Of a stretch of DNA of 64,000 bases, positions 37,196 to 45,906 are shown in pieces; the first letter of the stretch is position 1; every line of letters begins with the position of its first letter. Location: assembly GCA_016592635.1 (NCBI GenBank), contig AP023240.1, positions 4,195,630 through 4,259,629 on the forward strand, given 5' to 3'. Below the pieces are notes generated by a model. It was not told where the DNA came from and did no database searches. It saw nothing but the letters and a program-made list of their open reading frames with translations. The translations under genes and the position numbers were made by a program. This stretch comes from Methyloprofundus sp. (GTDB lineage Bacteria; Pseudomonadota; Gammaproteobacteria; Methylococcales; Methylomonadaceae).

Positions 37196-37390
37196 AAAAA
37201 TGTAAGCTAATTTTGTTGGCAATATTCTTACTCCCTAATGCAGCTTTCGCAGAACATATGCTTACCTTAGCTTATATAGAAAATGTTAGAAATGTTTAAT
37301 ATTAAAGCTGTTAAGTTAGCTACTTTGGAGAAAATTTAGCCCATGATGGCGCTCTTTCAAAATTACCTGCACCAGCTAAACAATAAGTAA
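37192..37390 (+). pseudogene. remnant of a sixth PhnD-like gene
   Basis: GTG at 37192, overlapping the stop of copy 5 (GTGA), opens a 35-codon frame that encodes a good signal peptide (KKCKLILLAIFLLPNAAFA) and the first strand EHMLTLAYIENV, resembling FTLAYLKTG of copy 5, then stops at 37299. At 37343-37390, in another frame, MMALFQNYLHQLNNK resembles the C-terminal helix of the other copies. The centre, about 250 codons, is missing. This looks like an internal deletion of a once full-length paralogue. The signal-peptide peptide might still be made. Confidence 0.6.
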
Positions 37391-37396
37391 GCGGAT

Positions 37397-38986
37397 ATGG
37401 CTGTCAAAATAAAAAATAGAGTTTTTCTCAGAGTTTTTATGCTCTTCTCTTTTTTGGTATTAACCATTATGTTATTTTTTGTATTTATGGTTATTCCTAT
37501 GCAAAAAAATGCTTTGCAAAAAACCATGTATACACAAGGTGTGACCGTATCTCGCTCTATTATTCAGGCAACATCGGATGCTGTGATCAGTAATGATTTT
37601 GGCTTTATTGTTGAGCACAATGTTGAGGTGTTAAAAAATAACCCGAGTATTCAAAATGTTGTTATCGCTCCTCTACGAGGAAATATTATTCGGGTTGATC
37701 AAGCGGGCTGGCGTTTGCTGGAAGTACCTGAAGAATATTTATCATTATTGCAAACGGATAAAATTGAATATGCAATTAGATATCAAGGTTGGCAAGCTGA
37801 TGGTTATCACTTTGTTTATCCTATAGAATTCTCGGGTATTAAGTGGGGCTGGTTACATATAACCTTTAGTACCGACGAATATAATGCTTATATCATGGAT
37901 ATGTACCTACAATTAGTGGTTATCACTGGCATATCACTAATATTAATCATGTTTATTGGTTATTTCTTTGCCCGCTGGGTGACCAAGCCAGTATTAATCA
38001 TCAGTGATTTAGCCACCCAAGTGGCTAATGGTAATCTTGATGTACGCTCTAGAATTATCCGTGGTGATGAGATTGGTCGCTTGTCAGTGAGTTTTAATAA
38101 AATGGTATCTTCACTACAGCAGTCTAAACAGCAGCTAGAAAATTATAATCAACAGCTGGAAAAAGAGGTCAAAACCAGAACTTTGGATTTGGATGCCTTG
38201 AACCGAGACTTAGATAAAAAAGTAAAAGAAGAAGTGCAGCAGCGCCAAGAACAAGAACGTTTATTAATCCACCAATCACGTTTGGCTGCTATGGGAGAAA
38301 TGATTGGAGCTATTGCTCACCAATGGCGACAACCTTTAAACGCATTGAGCTTAGTAATTCAAAATCAACAAATTACTTACCAAAGGGGCAAAATGGATGA
38401 TGAGTTTATGAGTCGCAGTATGGAAAAGTCTGAACGTTTGATTAATAAAATGTCGACCACTATTGATGATTTCCGTAACTTTTTTAAACCCAACAAACAT
38501 GCAGAAAAATTTAATATCAATACTAGCTTGCACTCTACTGTTGACTTATTAGGGGCGCAGTTTAAAAGTCATAATATTCTAATTAAGATTAGATGTGAAG
38601 ACGATTTAAATATTAAAGGGTTCCAAGGTGAATTTTCACAAGTTATTCTCAATTTACTGAATAATGCCAAGGATATCTTATTAGATCGGCGGGTAGAGAG
38701 CCCGAAAATTAATATTTCTGCTTTGCGTGCTCGTAGTGGCATTCGTATTGAGGTGCTAGATAATGCGGGTGGTATACCTGATACTATTATCAATAAAATC
38801 TATGACCCTTACTTTACGACTAAAGCGGAAGGTAAAGGAACCGGCATAGGGTTGTATATGTCAAAAATGATTGTAGAAAACAATATGATGGGACAATTAT
38901 CTGCTTTTAATATTGCTGATGGAGCGTGCTTTGTGATTGAAATTCCATTGGATAATACTGAGTCAGTGCCTATTGCTAAGGGTTAA
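37397..38986 (+). CDS. sensor histidine kinase with periplasmic domain and HAMP
   Basis: The 529 residues have a membrane helix (about 12-34), a periplasmic region of about 140 residues, a second helix (about 175-195), a HAMP domain (ARWVTKPVLIISDLATQVANG), a coiled coil (residues 235-290) and a kinase core. His308 lies in AIAHQWRQPLNALSL, the HQWRQPLN subclass. The ATPase shows NLLNNAKDIL, VLDNAGGIP and GTGIGLYMSKMIVE. It comes seven bases after the remnant of the sixth PhnD-like gene. The periplasmic part is a likely docking site for loaded PhnD-like proteins. No response regulator is next to it. Confidence 0.85.
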   Translation: MAVKIKNRVFLRVFMLFSFLVLTIMLFFVFMVIPMQKNALQKTMYTQGVTVSRSIIQATSDAVISNDFGFIVEHNVEVLKNNPSIQNVVIAPLRGNIIRVDQAGWRLLEVPEEYLSLLQTDKIEYAIRYQGWQADGYHFVYPIEFSGIKWGWLHITFSTDEYNAYIMDMYLQLVVITGISLILIMFIGYFFARWVTKPVLIISDLATQVANGNLDVRSRIIRGDEIGRLSVSFNKMVSSLQQSKQQLENYNQQLEKEVKTRTLDLDALNRDLDKKVKEEVQQRQEQERLLIHQSRLAAMGEMIGAIAHQWRQPLNALSLVIQNQQITYQRGKMDDEFMSRSMEKSERLINKMSTTIDDFRNFFKPNKHAEKFNINTSLHSTVDLLGAQFKSHNILIKIRCEDDLNIKGFQGEFSQVILNLLNNAKDILLDRRVESPKINISALRARSGIRIEVLDNAGGIPDTIINKIYDPYFTTKAEGKGTGIGLYMSKMIVENNMMGQLSAFNIADGACFVIEIPLDNTESVPIAKG

Positions 38987-39095
38987 AAATCTTATAAATT
39001 TCTATGTCAGTTTCGGTATTTAGTTGGATATGAGCTTAGAGTTATATTCCTTAGGCGAGTTTATCTAGCGTAGCGAAGAAACGAAACCCGAGCAT

Positions 39096-39147
39096 TTAAC
39101 ATCATGGGTAGTAGGGTATGCGATGCATATCTTACCCATGATGTTAA
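39096..39147. terminator. bidirectional hairpin between the kinase and glgX
   Basis: TTAACATCATGGGTA (39096-39110) and TACCCATGATGTTAA (39133-39147) are perfect 15-bp inverted arms around a 22-base loop that contains a further ATGCGATGCAT dyad. It lies between convergent genes and probably ends both transcripts, although neither side has a long T-run. Confidence 0.65.
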
Positions 39148-39179
39148 CTCTATGTTTAACGAGGAACTTTTTAGTTCAT

Positions 39180-41285
39180 TTAACCGATACGTTTTTTCAT
39201 TGCTTTACGCCCTTCAAAAATGACGACTGATTTTGTTGGTACTAAATAGAAAGCCTCTGCTATAGGCATTTGCTTTTCCGGAATGACAGCATCTGCTGGG
39301 CTCTGTTCTGCGGTATTGATTGCCAGATGCCATTCTCGACCCGAAATCACGGGTAGTTGCATGCTTAATTCGCCCATAGACATATTCAGAATAACATGTA
39401 AATCAGGCTCACTAGCATCGACGCTAGCCAAGGTAAACGCAAGAACTTGTGCCTCAGGGTCTTGCCATTGTGGGGTATCAAGCTCTACACCGTGCCAGCG
39501 AATATCAGGCATAGCTCGATCAGCTAGTTTTTCACCCGTTAAAAAGCGCCGGCGCATAAGTGATTTATGACGTTTACGTAATGCAATCATTTTCCGTACA
39601 AAGTACAGCATATCCGCATTTTTCTCAGGCAAGCTCCAGTCAAACCATGTTAGTTCATTATCTTGGCAGTAGCCATTATTATTACCGTGCTGAGTATTTA
39701 ATACTTCATCACCAGCTAATAACATTGGCACACCTTGGCTCAGTAATAATAATGCAATACTATTTTTGGCTTGTTTTTTACGTAGTGCTAAAATTTCTAG
39801 GTTATCAGTTTCACCTTCAGCACCACAGTTGTAACTAAAGTTGTGATTACCACCATCTCGATTTTCTTCACCATTTGCCAAATTATGCTTGTCGCTATAA
39901 CTGACCAAATCATTCAAGGTAAAGCCGTCATGACAGGTAATAAAGTTGATGCTGTTAATAGGTAAACGACCTTGATGTTTATAGAGGTCGCTACTAGCAC
40001 AAAGGCGGGTAGCCACTTCGGAGATCAAACCTTTATCACCACGGATGAATTGGCGCATACTATCTCGGTATTTACCATTCCACTCACCCCAGCGATAGCC
40101 TGGAAAGCTACCTACCTGATAAAGTCCAGCAGCATCCCATGCTTCAGCAATCAATTTAGTTTTAGCTAATTGCTCTGAGAGCTCGATACCCCATAAAACA
40201 GGAGGGTCCTGTAATACACCACCATCCTCACCACGGGCTAGTGCACTGGCAAGATCAAAGCGAAAGCCATCAACATGCATTTCTCGCACCCAATATTCCA
40301 AACAAGTAATAATGAAATTTGACACAAAAGGGTGGTTAGCATTAACGGTATTACCACAGCCAGTGTAATCGCGAAATACACTTTTATCCTCTGCAGCTAA
40401 GTGGTAAAAAATATTACTGCCTAAGCCTCTGAAATTAATAATGGGGCCATCAGCACCTGCTTCTGAAGTATGATTAAAAACCACATCTAAAATCACACCA
40501 ATTTTAGCTTTATGCAGTGCTTTGACTAAGTCACGAAACTCTTGAATATGGGTACCCTGTTCAGGGGTAACACAATAACCAGGGTGTGGGCTAAAAAAAC
40601 TATGGGTACTGTAACCCCAATAATTTTTCAGTCCTAAATCTGCGGTGCCTTGTGGAATATCCTGTTCATCAAACGCCATCACCGGCATAAGCTCAACATG
40701 GGTAATACCCAAAGCTTTGAGATAAGGTATTTTCTCTATTAGAGCGGCAAAGGTGCCAGGCTTATTGACTCGTGATTGCGGGTGATTAGTAAAACCACCA
40801 ACATGTAACTCATAAATAATGGCATTTTCACTTTTAAATGAAAACGGCTTATCGCCTTCCCAGTCATAACTTTCATCAACTACCAAGGCACGCATGGCGG
40901 TTTTACCATTGTCACCAGGTAAGCAAGCATCTTTTCGTTGCCATAGTTTATCACTGACGGCGCGCGCCCAAGGGTCAATCAGGTGTTTGTCCTTATCAAA
41001 GTTTAAACCGCTTTGAGAGGTGTCATTGGGGCCATCCATACGCCAAGTATACCAAGTTCCGGTAGTGAGGCCATGGACATGCGCATGCCAAGAATAAAAT
41101 GTTTTATTGTGTTCAGCATCTAAGCTGATCGTTTGAAATGGCTCTTTGCAGTCCGCACTATCAAATAATAACAGTTCTACTGTTGTTGCATGCCGACTAA
41201 AAATAGAAAAATTTACGCCATCAAGTTTTAGCCGAGAACCAACCGGGTAGGGTGAGCCAGGGGAAGTTTTGTAAGTCTTATTCAC
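39180..41285 (-). CDS. glgX: glycogen debranching enzyme GlgX
   Basis: The 701-residue isoamylase-type GH13 enzyme has an N-terminal CBM48 (SPYPVGSRLKLDGVNFSIFS) and a barrel with GVILDVVFNHTSE, VDGFRFDLASALARG (nucleophile Asp), LIAEAWDAAG (acid/base Glu) and NFITCHDGFTLND. HGNNNGYCQDNELTWFDW is typical of GlgX. It removes alpha-1,6 branches from phosphorylase-trimmed glycogen. No other glycogen genes are in the window. A hairpin at 41367-41391 lies in its leader. Confidence 0.93.
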   Translation of the reverse strand: MNKTYKTSPGSPYPVGSRLKLDGVNFSIFSRHATTVELLLFDSADCKEPFQTISLDAEHNKTFYSWHAHVHGLTTGTWYTWRMDGPNDTSQSGLNFDKDKHLIDPWARAVSDKLWQRKDACLPGDNGKTAMRALVVDESYDWEGDKPFSFKSENAIIYELHVGGFTNHPQSRVNKPGTFAALIEKIPYLKALGITHVELMPVMAFDEQDIPQGTADLGLKNYWGYSTHSFFSPHPGYCVTPEQGTHIQEFRDLVKALHKAKIGVILDVVFNHTSEAGADGPIINFRGLGSNIFYHLAAEDKSVFRDYTGCGNTVNANHPFVSNFIITCLEYWVREMHVDGFRFDLASALARGEDGGVLQDPPVLWGIELSEQLAKTKLIAEAWDAAGLYQVGSFPGYRWGEWNGKYRDSMRQFIRGDKGLISEVATRLCASSDLYKHQGRLPINSINFITCHDGFTLNDLVSYSDKHNLANGEENRDGGNHNFSYNCGAEGETDNLEILALRKKQAKNSIALLLLSQGVPMLLAGDEVLNTQHGNNNGYCQDNELTWFDWSLPEKNADMLYFVRKMIALRKRHKSLMRRRFLTGEKLADRAMPDIRWHGVELDTPQWQDPEAQVLAFTLASVDASEPDLHVILNMSMGELSMQLPVISGREWHLAINTAEQSPADAVIPEKQMPIAEAFYLVPTKSVVIFEGRKAMKKRIG

Positions 41286-41366
41286 AGAAGCAAAGTCATT
41301 TAGTATTAAGTTAAAACTGTTAAAGGGGATGAATAATTTTTTGTTAAGACTATCCCTTAAAATAAA

Positions 41367-41391
41367 TAAGGTATTAAAGTTGAATACCTTA
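41367..41391 (-). terminator. hairpin between the Mla-like operon and glgX
   Basis: TAAGGTATT and AATACCTTA are perfect 9-bp arms with a 7-base loop. Read on the minus strand the stem is followed by TTATTTATTTT, so it may end the upstream minus-strand operon (last gene ends at 41581) or attenuate read-through into glgX. The T tract is interrupted, so strength is uncertain. Confidence 0.4.
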
Positions 41392-41580
41392 GCGTCAGCA
41401 ATAAAAAAGTCATTATACAGAGCGCATAAAACTGTTCAAGTTTGTCTTATGCAGAAGGGCAGGTAAGGGATTAGAGGCACTATAGCGGTGCGCAATGCCA
41501 CATATAATGAGCGCTAGAATAGAGTGTCTTTTGGACTAACAAATCAGGCTTAAGGGCTGCTAGGCTTTATACCATAAAAC

Positions 41581-42420
41581 TTAAAGTGCAGCTAACTGCT
41601 GAGATATTTGTTGTGTTTTATAACTATCTTGCAACCATTGCCTAATAAGCAATGCCCTGCCTAATGCTTGTTGTGCGGCAACTATATTGTGCATAGCAAT
41701 ATGGATCTTGGCTAATTCCTGTAGGCAAGCTGCAGTGGCCCTGCGGTTAACTATAGCTTTATAGCTTGTTAACGATGTTTGCATTAACGTGAGTGCCTGT
41801 GTATGCCGCCCTGCGTGTAAGGCATTATGTGCTGCTAGGCGGTTAAATAAAGCTAATTGTGCGCTAGAGACTTGTGTATTGTCTGTCATGACTGTGGATA
41901 GTCGCTGAAACCAAATGGGTGCGTCTGGTGTGCGTGCAAATAAGGCATATTTAGTTTGCATCAGCAGCAGTTTGATTTGGGCATTGTTAACGGGAGCATG
42001 ACGATCGGATAGTTGCTTAAGTAAGGGTGCAAAAGTATGCAATGCTGCGGGGTAGTTTTGTTGTAAAAATAAGCTATGTGCACGTAGGGCTATAATTTGC
42101 GCTCTTAACGCGGGTGTTGCGGTATTAGTATTCAGTGTGGAAAATATTTGCTCTGTTAGTGCGAATTGACTAATAGCTAAGTTTGATTTAATCAGGTTTA
42201 TTTGCGCTAGCAATACGCCATGCTGGTCATCAATGCTTTGGTATAAAGTAATTGCGGCATTAAAAGATTTGCTTGCTTGCGGATAGTTATCTTGCTGATA
42301 TGCACTAATGCCTTGTTGCATCAACTGTTCAGACTGTGTCAATGCATAAGGGCGTGGATCAGGTGTGCTGCTGCAGGCACTGATGACGAGCATTATGATA
42401 AGCAAGGCACTTTTAGTCAT
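41581..42420 (-). CDS. TPR-like lipoprotein of an Mla-type operon
   Basis: The start MTKSALLIIMLVISAC gives a classic lipobox (ISAC). The mature protein is all helical, with repeats like TPRs: LMQQGISAYQQDNYPQASKSF, QIFSTLN..., HSLFLQQNYPAALHTF and NALHAGRHTQALTLMQTSL. I chose ATG 42420, which has GAGG ten bases upstream, over the ATG at 42432. The start lies within the last codons of the mlaD-like gene. It occupies the place of the outer-membrane lipoprotein partner of MCE systems, but the fold differs from PqiC/MlaA types, so its job is open. Confidence 0.72.
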   Translation of the reverse strand: MTKSALLIIMLVISACSSTPDPRPYALTQSEQLMQQGISAYQQDNYPQASKSFNAAITLYQSIDDQHGVLLAQINLIKSNLAISQFALTEQIFSTLNTNTATPALRAQIIALRAHSLFLQQNYPAALHTFAPLLKQLSDRHAPVNNAQIKLLLMQTKYALFARTPDAPIWFQRLSTVMTDNTQVSSAQLALFNRLAAHNALHAGRHTQALTLMQTSLTSYKAIVNRRATAACLQELAKIHIAMHNIVAAQQALGRALLIRQWLQDSYKTQQISQQLAAL

Positions 42421-43396
42421 GCAGAGCCTCATCTTTAAGTAATAATTCTTTGCTAGGTTGTTTTATGGTTGCAGAGAGTGGCCATATTTGCTTGGCTCCC
42501 TCTACTATTTCTTTGGTCGATTTAATGAGTGTCTGGGTATCATTGACAATCTCAGGTAAGTGTACTAATTCTTTATCCACTTTGTATAAAGAGCTACGTA
42601 ACTCTAAAATCATAGATCGTGATTCAATGCTTAACTGGGTTAAATCTTTAATAAGTGGCTCAGTATCATTAACGCGCTGTTCAATGTTGACTAAAGCGGT
42701 ATTAAATTTTTTGATGGCTTCCACAACATTTTTCGCTTGTTGCGGGTCATAAATGGCCTTGCCTAGCATGCCTTGCCCTGAGTTGACATATTGGGTGATC
42801 TGTTCGATATTTTCTAAAATATTATTCAGCCGCTGACTGGTTTCTGCAACGGCGGAAGGTTCTATCACGGCTATGATTTTAGCTAGGTTGGACATAGTCG
42901 ATTCTAGGTCATTAATAACGGGTTTAATGCCTTCAATTAAATCATTAGTGGTAATGGGCTCTTCAATATTCAGGGTAGAGCCATCAGCTAATAATGGTAG
43001 TGAGGGTGAGCCTGCACTAATAATAACGGTAGAATTACCCACTAAGGAAAGCTTGCTCAATTCGCCGGTAGAATCGGTGCGAATGAGCTGTTCAAAGCTT
43101 TTATAAATAAAAAATTGAATATGAATTTTGTTATCTGCTGCAATATCAATGGCTGAGACTTTACCGACTTCAATACCTGAGACATTGATTAATGTTTCGG
43201 TGCTAATGCCTTGTGCATTTTGCATATAGGCATGATAAGTCATAGTTTCATCAAACATTTTGGCCGAATAGGTTTTGGCAATAATCAGGCTGCCAATAAT
43301 TAATAAGGCGATAATAAAAAAAGCGCCTACTAATTGTTCGCGCGCACTTTGACTGAGAGAATGAATATAGTGAATATTTGCCTGTTTTTTTTCCAT
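42413..43396 (-). CDS. MlaD-like MCE-domain protein
   Basis: One N-terminal membrane helix (about residues 22-42) is followed by an MCE domain (YMQNAQGISTETLINVSGIEVGKVSAIDI, in part GIEVGKVSAI) ending near residue 150. A long helical region of about 170 residues, including SQRLNNILENIEQ and ELRSSLYKVDKELVHLPEIVND, could form a coiled bundle or tunnel. MCE proteins carry lipids between inner and outer membrane. The gene lies 11 bases after the ATPase-like gene and overlaps the lipoprotein gene. Confidence 0.85.
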   Translation of the reverse strand: MEKKQANIHYIHSLSQSAREQLVGAFFIIALLIIGSLIIAKTYSAKMFDETMTYHAYMQNAQGISTETLINVSGIEVGKVSAIDIAADNKIHIQFFIYKSFEQLIRTDSTGELSKLSLVGNSTVIISAGSPSLPLLADGSTLNIEEPITTNDLIEGIKPVINDLESTMSNLAKIIAVIEPSAVAETSQRLNNILENIEQITQYVNSGQGMLGKAIYDPQQAKNVVEAIKKFNTALVNIEQRVNDTEPLIKDLTQLSIESRSMILELRSSLYKVDKELVHLPEIVNDTQTLIKSTKEIVEGAKQIWPLSATIKQPSKELLLKDEALHD

Positions 43397-43407
43397 GGCT
43401 TTGCCAA

Positions 43408-44106
43408 TTAATGCTCAAATAATTCTGGGTGATGACTTCTAAACCTGCCCCACTCATTGTAGGCGTAAAATGCCTGATCATCACAATAAATTATTTGTTG
43501 TGCTGCTTTTTTCATAAAAGCTAGGCTTACAGCACTGCTGACCACTGTTATCTGCATTTCAGTGGTAATAGCCATTAAGTGATTCCCTAAAATATTATGC
43601 TCATGCATATCCAAGCCTTGAAAGGGCTTGTCGATAAAGAGAATATCAGGCTCCAGCATGAGGGCGCGAGCAATAAGCAATAAGCGGTGCTCCAGGGTAT
43701 TCATAAAGGCGGGTAGCTTATAGCGCACGTGCGTACATTGAAAATGCTCTAATAGCTGTAATGCGCGTCGATGTATTTGTTTTTTATTTTTAGTTTGGTG
43801 ATATTCGGCAGCCAGCTTTAAGTTATTTAAACCAGATAATATCGACAGTAACTGGATGCTGGTATCAAGATAGGCAATATTTAGCGGTTGCGGGTATGCA
43901 ATGCTGCCTGAGCCTGCAGCTTGTTGCTGAGCCAACATTTGCATATAAGGTGTTAATTCCAAATGATAGCTTTTGTAGCAAATAAAGGTTGCTGCGGGGA
44001 TAGTACAACTGAGTGGTGGCAATGCAATGTTGGGTGCTGTATTGGTACGCAGCTTCTCAGGAATTGCCTGCTGCGTTCGAATTAAGATTTGGCTAGATGC
44101 AGACAT
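43408..44106 (-). CDS. degenerate ABC ATPase (MlaF-position), catalytic motifs lost
   Basis: The fold of an ABC ATPase is recognisable from YKLPAFMNTLEHRLLLIARALMLEP (in part), DILFIDKPFQGLD and the spacing of strands, but every catalytic motif has decayed. The Walker A position reads CYKSYHLELTPYMQ with no GxxGxGKS/T. The LSGGQ signature is NTLEH. The catalytic Glu after Walker B is Lys (IDKPF), and the switch His is Ser (VVSSAV). The start at 44106, just after the mlaE-like stop, gives 232 residues. It is intact as a reading frame and in operon position, so it may serve as a structural pseudo-ATPase. Confidence 0.75.
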   Translation of the reverse strand: MSASSQILIRTQQAIPEKLRTNTAPNIALPPLSCTIPAATFICYKSYHLELTPYMQMLAQQQAAGSGSIAYPQPLNIAYLDTSIQLLSILSGLNNLKLAAEYHQTKNKKQIHRRALQLLEHFQCTHVRYKLPAFMNTLEHRLLLIARALMLEPDILFIDKPFQGLDMHEHNILGNHLMAITTEMQITVVSSAVSLAFMKKAAQQIIYCDDQAFYAYNEWGRFRSHHPELFEH

Positions 44107-44107
44107 G

Positions 44108-44911
44108 CTAAAATACCGCAAAAATGGCATTAATGAAAAAAATGGCAATCAAACTTTTTACAATAGCTTTCTGCGTTGCTTGTGGTACTTCGGTGACGGA
44201 GTTTTTAACATTTAAACCGAAATAACAAGCGTAAGCAGCAATAGCAATGCCGCAAATAGCATTTTTAATTAAAAATAAACATAATTCAGAGATGCTAATG
44301 GCATCAATTAGAATAAAAAAATACTTGAAGTTAGATAAAGAGCCTAACAAGCCGGCAAATAAAACTCCAAATAGCATGGTAAAAACGGAAAAATATACCG
44401 CTAAAGTCATCTGCGAGATTGCCAAGCCAATTAAGCGTGGATAGGCAAGGTAGATCAGCGGGTCTACCCCCAATAAACGTAGCCCTTTTATTTCGTTATT
44501 AATACTCATATTACCTAAATCAACAGCAATAGCAGAGCCTGAACGGGCGATAAGCACAATGGCAGTTACCGTCGGGCCTAATTGCAGCGCAACAAATTGG
44601 GTGAGTAGGCTAATAACTTCTTTTTCGGTGGCAATATTTTGTAAAAATAAAATAAGCTGTGCGGTAACACTGAAGCTAATTAATAGACTGAGGATAAAGA
44701 GAGTTGGAAATAAAGCGTCGATACCACTAAAAATAATTTGGGTGGTAGTGACCTGCTTGATGACGTTATGTTTTGGATGCTTATGTTGGTATAACAGGCC
44801 TCGCTGCAGAACACAGAAAGTAAACTGTAAGGCTGCAAAGAAAGTGTGTGTTGACTGAATTAACCAACGTCCTGGGGCTCCTAAAAAATGCTGTAAGACG
44901 TGTTTCAGCAT
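44108..44911 (-). CDS. MlaE-like permease
   Basis: A 267-residue membrane protein with the MlaE/YrbE family pattern: FTLFILSLLISFSVTAQLI (second helix region), QLGPTVTAIVLIARSGSAIAVDLGNM, INNEIKGLRLLGVDPLIYL and ICGIAIAAYACYFGLNVKNS. MlaE is the inner-membrane part of the lipid transporter that pairs with an MlaF ATPase and an MlaD hexamer. It is the first gene of a four-gene minus-strand operon (permease, ATPase-like, MCE, lipoprotein). It starts 34 bases downstream of 6S RNA. Confidence 0.88.
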   Translation of the reverse strand: MLKHVLQHFLGAPGRWLIQSTHTFFAALQFTFCVLQRGLLYQHKHPKHNVIKQVTTTQIIFSGIDALFPTLFILSLLISFSVTAQLILFLQNIATEKEVISLLTQFVALQLGPTVTAIVLIARSGSAIAVDLGNMSINNEIKGLRLLGVDPLIYLAYPRLIGLAISQMTLAVYFSVFTMLFGVLFAGLLGSLSNFKYFFILIDAISISELCLFLIKNAICGIAIAAYACYFGLNVKNSVTEVPQATQKAIVKSLIAIFFINAIFAVF

Positions 44912-44944
44912 GGGGGGAGAGCAAGCATTTTGAAAAGTAGGAGG

Positions 44945-45131
44945 AATGCGTATCTCCCACCTGCGCCGATGCGAAGCATCGTCCTTGAACCAAAAGGTTC
45001 AAGTGGGTGTCTATCTGGCATTTCAGGCTTTCCGCTAACGGACATGCGCACCAGTACCAGAATCGACTCCCGGGGTAAATTTAGGTCCAAGGAACACCCA
45101 CTTCACTGTCGAACGCCGCAGGAGATACATG
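44945..45131 (-). ncRNA. ssrS: 6S RNA
   Basis: On the minus strand the 5' end GTATCTCCTGCG (45128-45117) pairs with the 3' end CGCAGGTGGGAGATAC (about 44965-44950), closing the long hairpin. The 3' half holds CACTTGAACCTTTTGGTTCAAG, the conserved 6S palindrome, and the middle holds CTGGTGCGCATGTCCGTTAGCGG and GAAAGCCTGAAATG, matching E. coli blocks TTGGTGAGCATGCTCGGTCCG and GAAGCCTTAAAACTG. It lies 8 bases downstream of zapA, its usual neighbour. 6S RNA binds sigma-70 RNA polymerase in stationary phase. End positions are approximate. Confidence 0.92.
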
Positions 45132-45138
45132 GCGTATT

Positions 45139-45438
45139 CTAAACGCTTTTTAATACAGTATCGATTTTAATATACATTTTTTTGATATTTTCATTTAAAC
45201 CACTACTTGTAGGTGTGCCAGTTTTCTTGGACTGTACCAGCTCATGAGTTAAGTTTAGTGCTGCAAGTACTGCGACTCTATCGGCACCTGATACCTTGCC
45301 GGACTGACGAATTCTGCGCATTTGTTGATCCAATTGCTCGGCTGAATCAAGTAAATCTTCTTTTTCATGCTCGGCACAAGCGATTTTATACTCTTTACCT
45401 AATATATTGAGTGCGACACCGTGATTTTTTTTGTTCAT
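45139..45438 (-). CDS. zapA: cell division protein ZapA
   Basis: The 99 residues show the ZapA pattern: VALNILGKEYKIACAEHEKEDLLDSAEQLDQQMRRIR (in part KEYKIACAEHE), then DRVAVLAALNLTHELV and a C-terminal helix. ZapA crosslinks FtsZ filaments. It overlaps the ZapB-like gene by four bases and precedes 6S RNA, the standard gammaproteobacterial order. Confidence 0.92.
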   Translation of the reverse strand: MNKKNHGVALNILGKEYKIACAEHEKEDLLDSAEQLDQQMRRIRQSGKVSGADRVAVLAALNLTHELVQSKKTGTPTSSGLNENIKKMYIKIDTVLKSV

Positions 45439-45656
45439 GTACCATGTTCCATTGTTTTTAATCGGCTAATCATGGCTTCTACGCGAGTACGTGCCAAGTT
45501 AGTCTTTTCTACTAATTTTGCTTTTTCTTTGACCAAGGCATCTTGCTTAACTTTTAAGGTGGTATTTTCTTGGCGTACGTTATTATATTGTTGAATTAAC
45601 TCATCTAATTTATCTTCAAGTTCTTTAATATCAAATGATTGATTATTGGTGCTCAT
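45435..45656 (-). CDS. ZapB-like coiled-coil protein (TIGR02449 type)
   Basis: A 73-residue, almost entirely helical protein: FDIKELEDKLDELIQQYNNV, then VKQDALVKEKAKLVEKTNLA and VEAMISRLKTME. It matches the small coiled-coil proteins found just before zapA in many gammaproteobacteria and is likely to act with ZapA at the Z ring. It is divergent from ygfB across a 250-base region that holds a hairpin GATAAGGGGTT/AACCCCTTTATC at 45732-45762. Confidence 0.8.
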   Translation of the reverse strand: MSTNNQSFDIKELEDKLDELIQQYNNVRQENTTLKVKQDALVKEKAKLVEKTNLARTRVEAMISRLKTMEHGT

Positions 45657-45906
45657 AAATAACTCATTCTCTTAAAAATGAAACTGGCTATCGACATATG
45701 TGGGAAAAATATAATTTTAGGCGGAAGTTGCGATAAGGGGTTAACGAGCCAACCCCTTTATCTCATCTACCGTTGCAAAAACATAATGACCAAACATGAG
45801 CGAAAAGCAATCGTGTTAACTATATGGTAGCATAAGCAAGCAAAAAAATTAGGGGTAGATCATTAAATTGGCTATCTCCGTATAATTATCTATCTGAAAA
45901 CTATCA

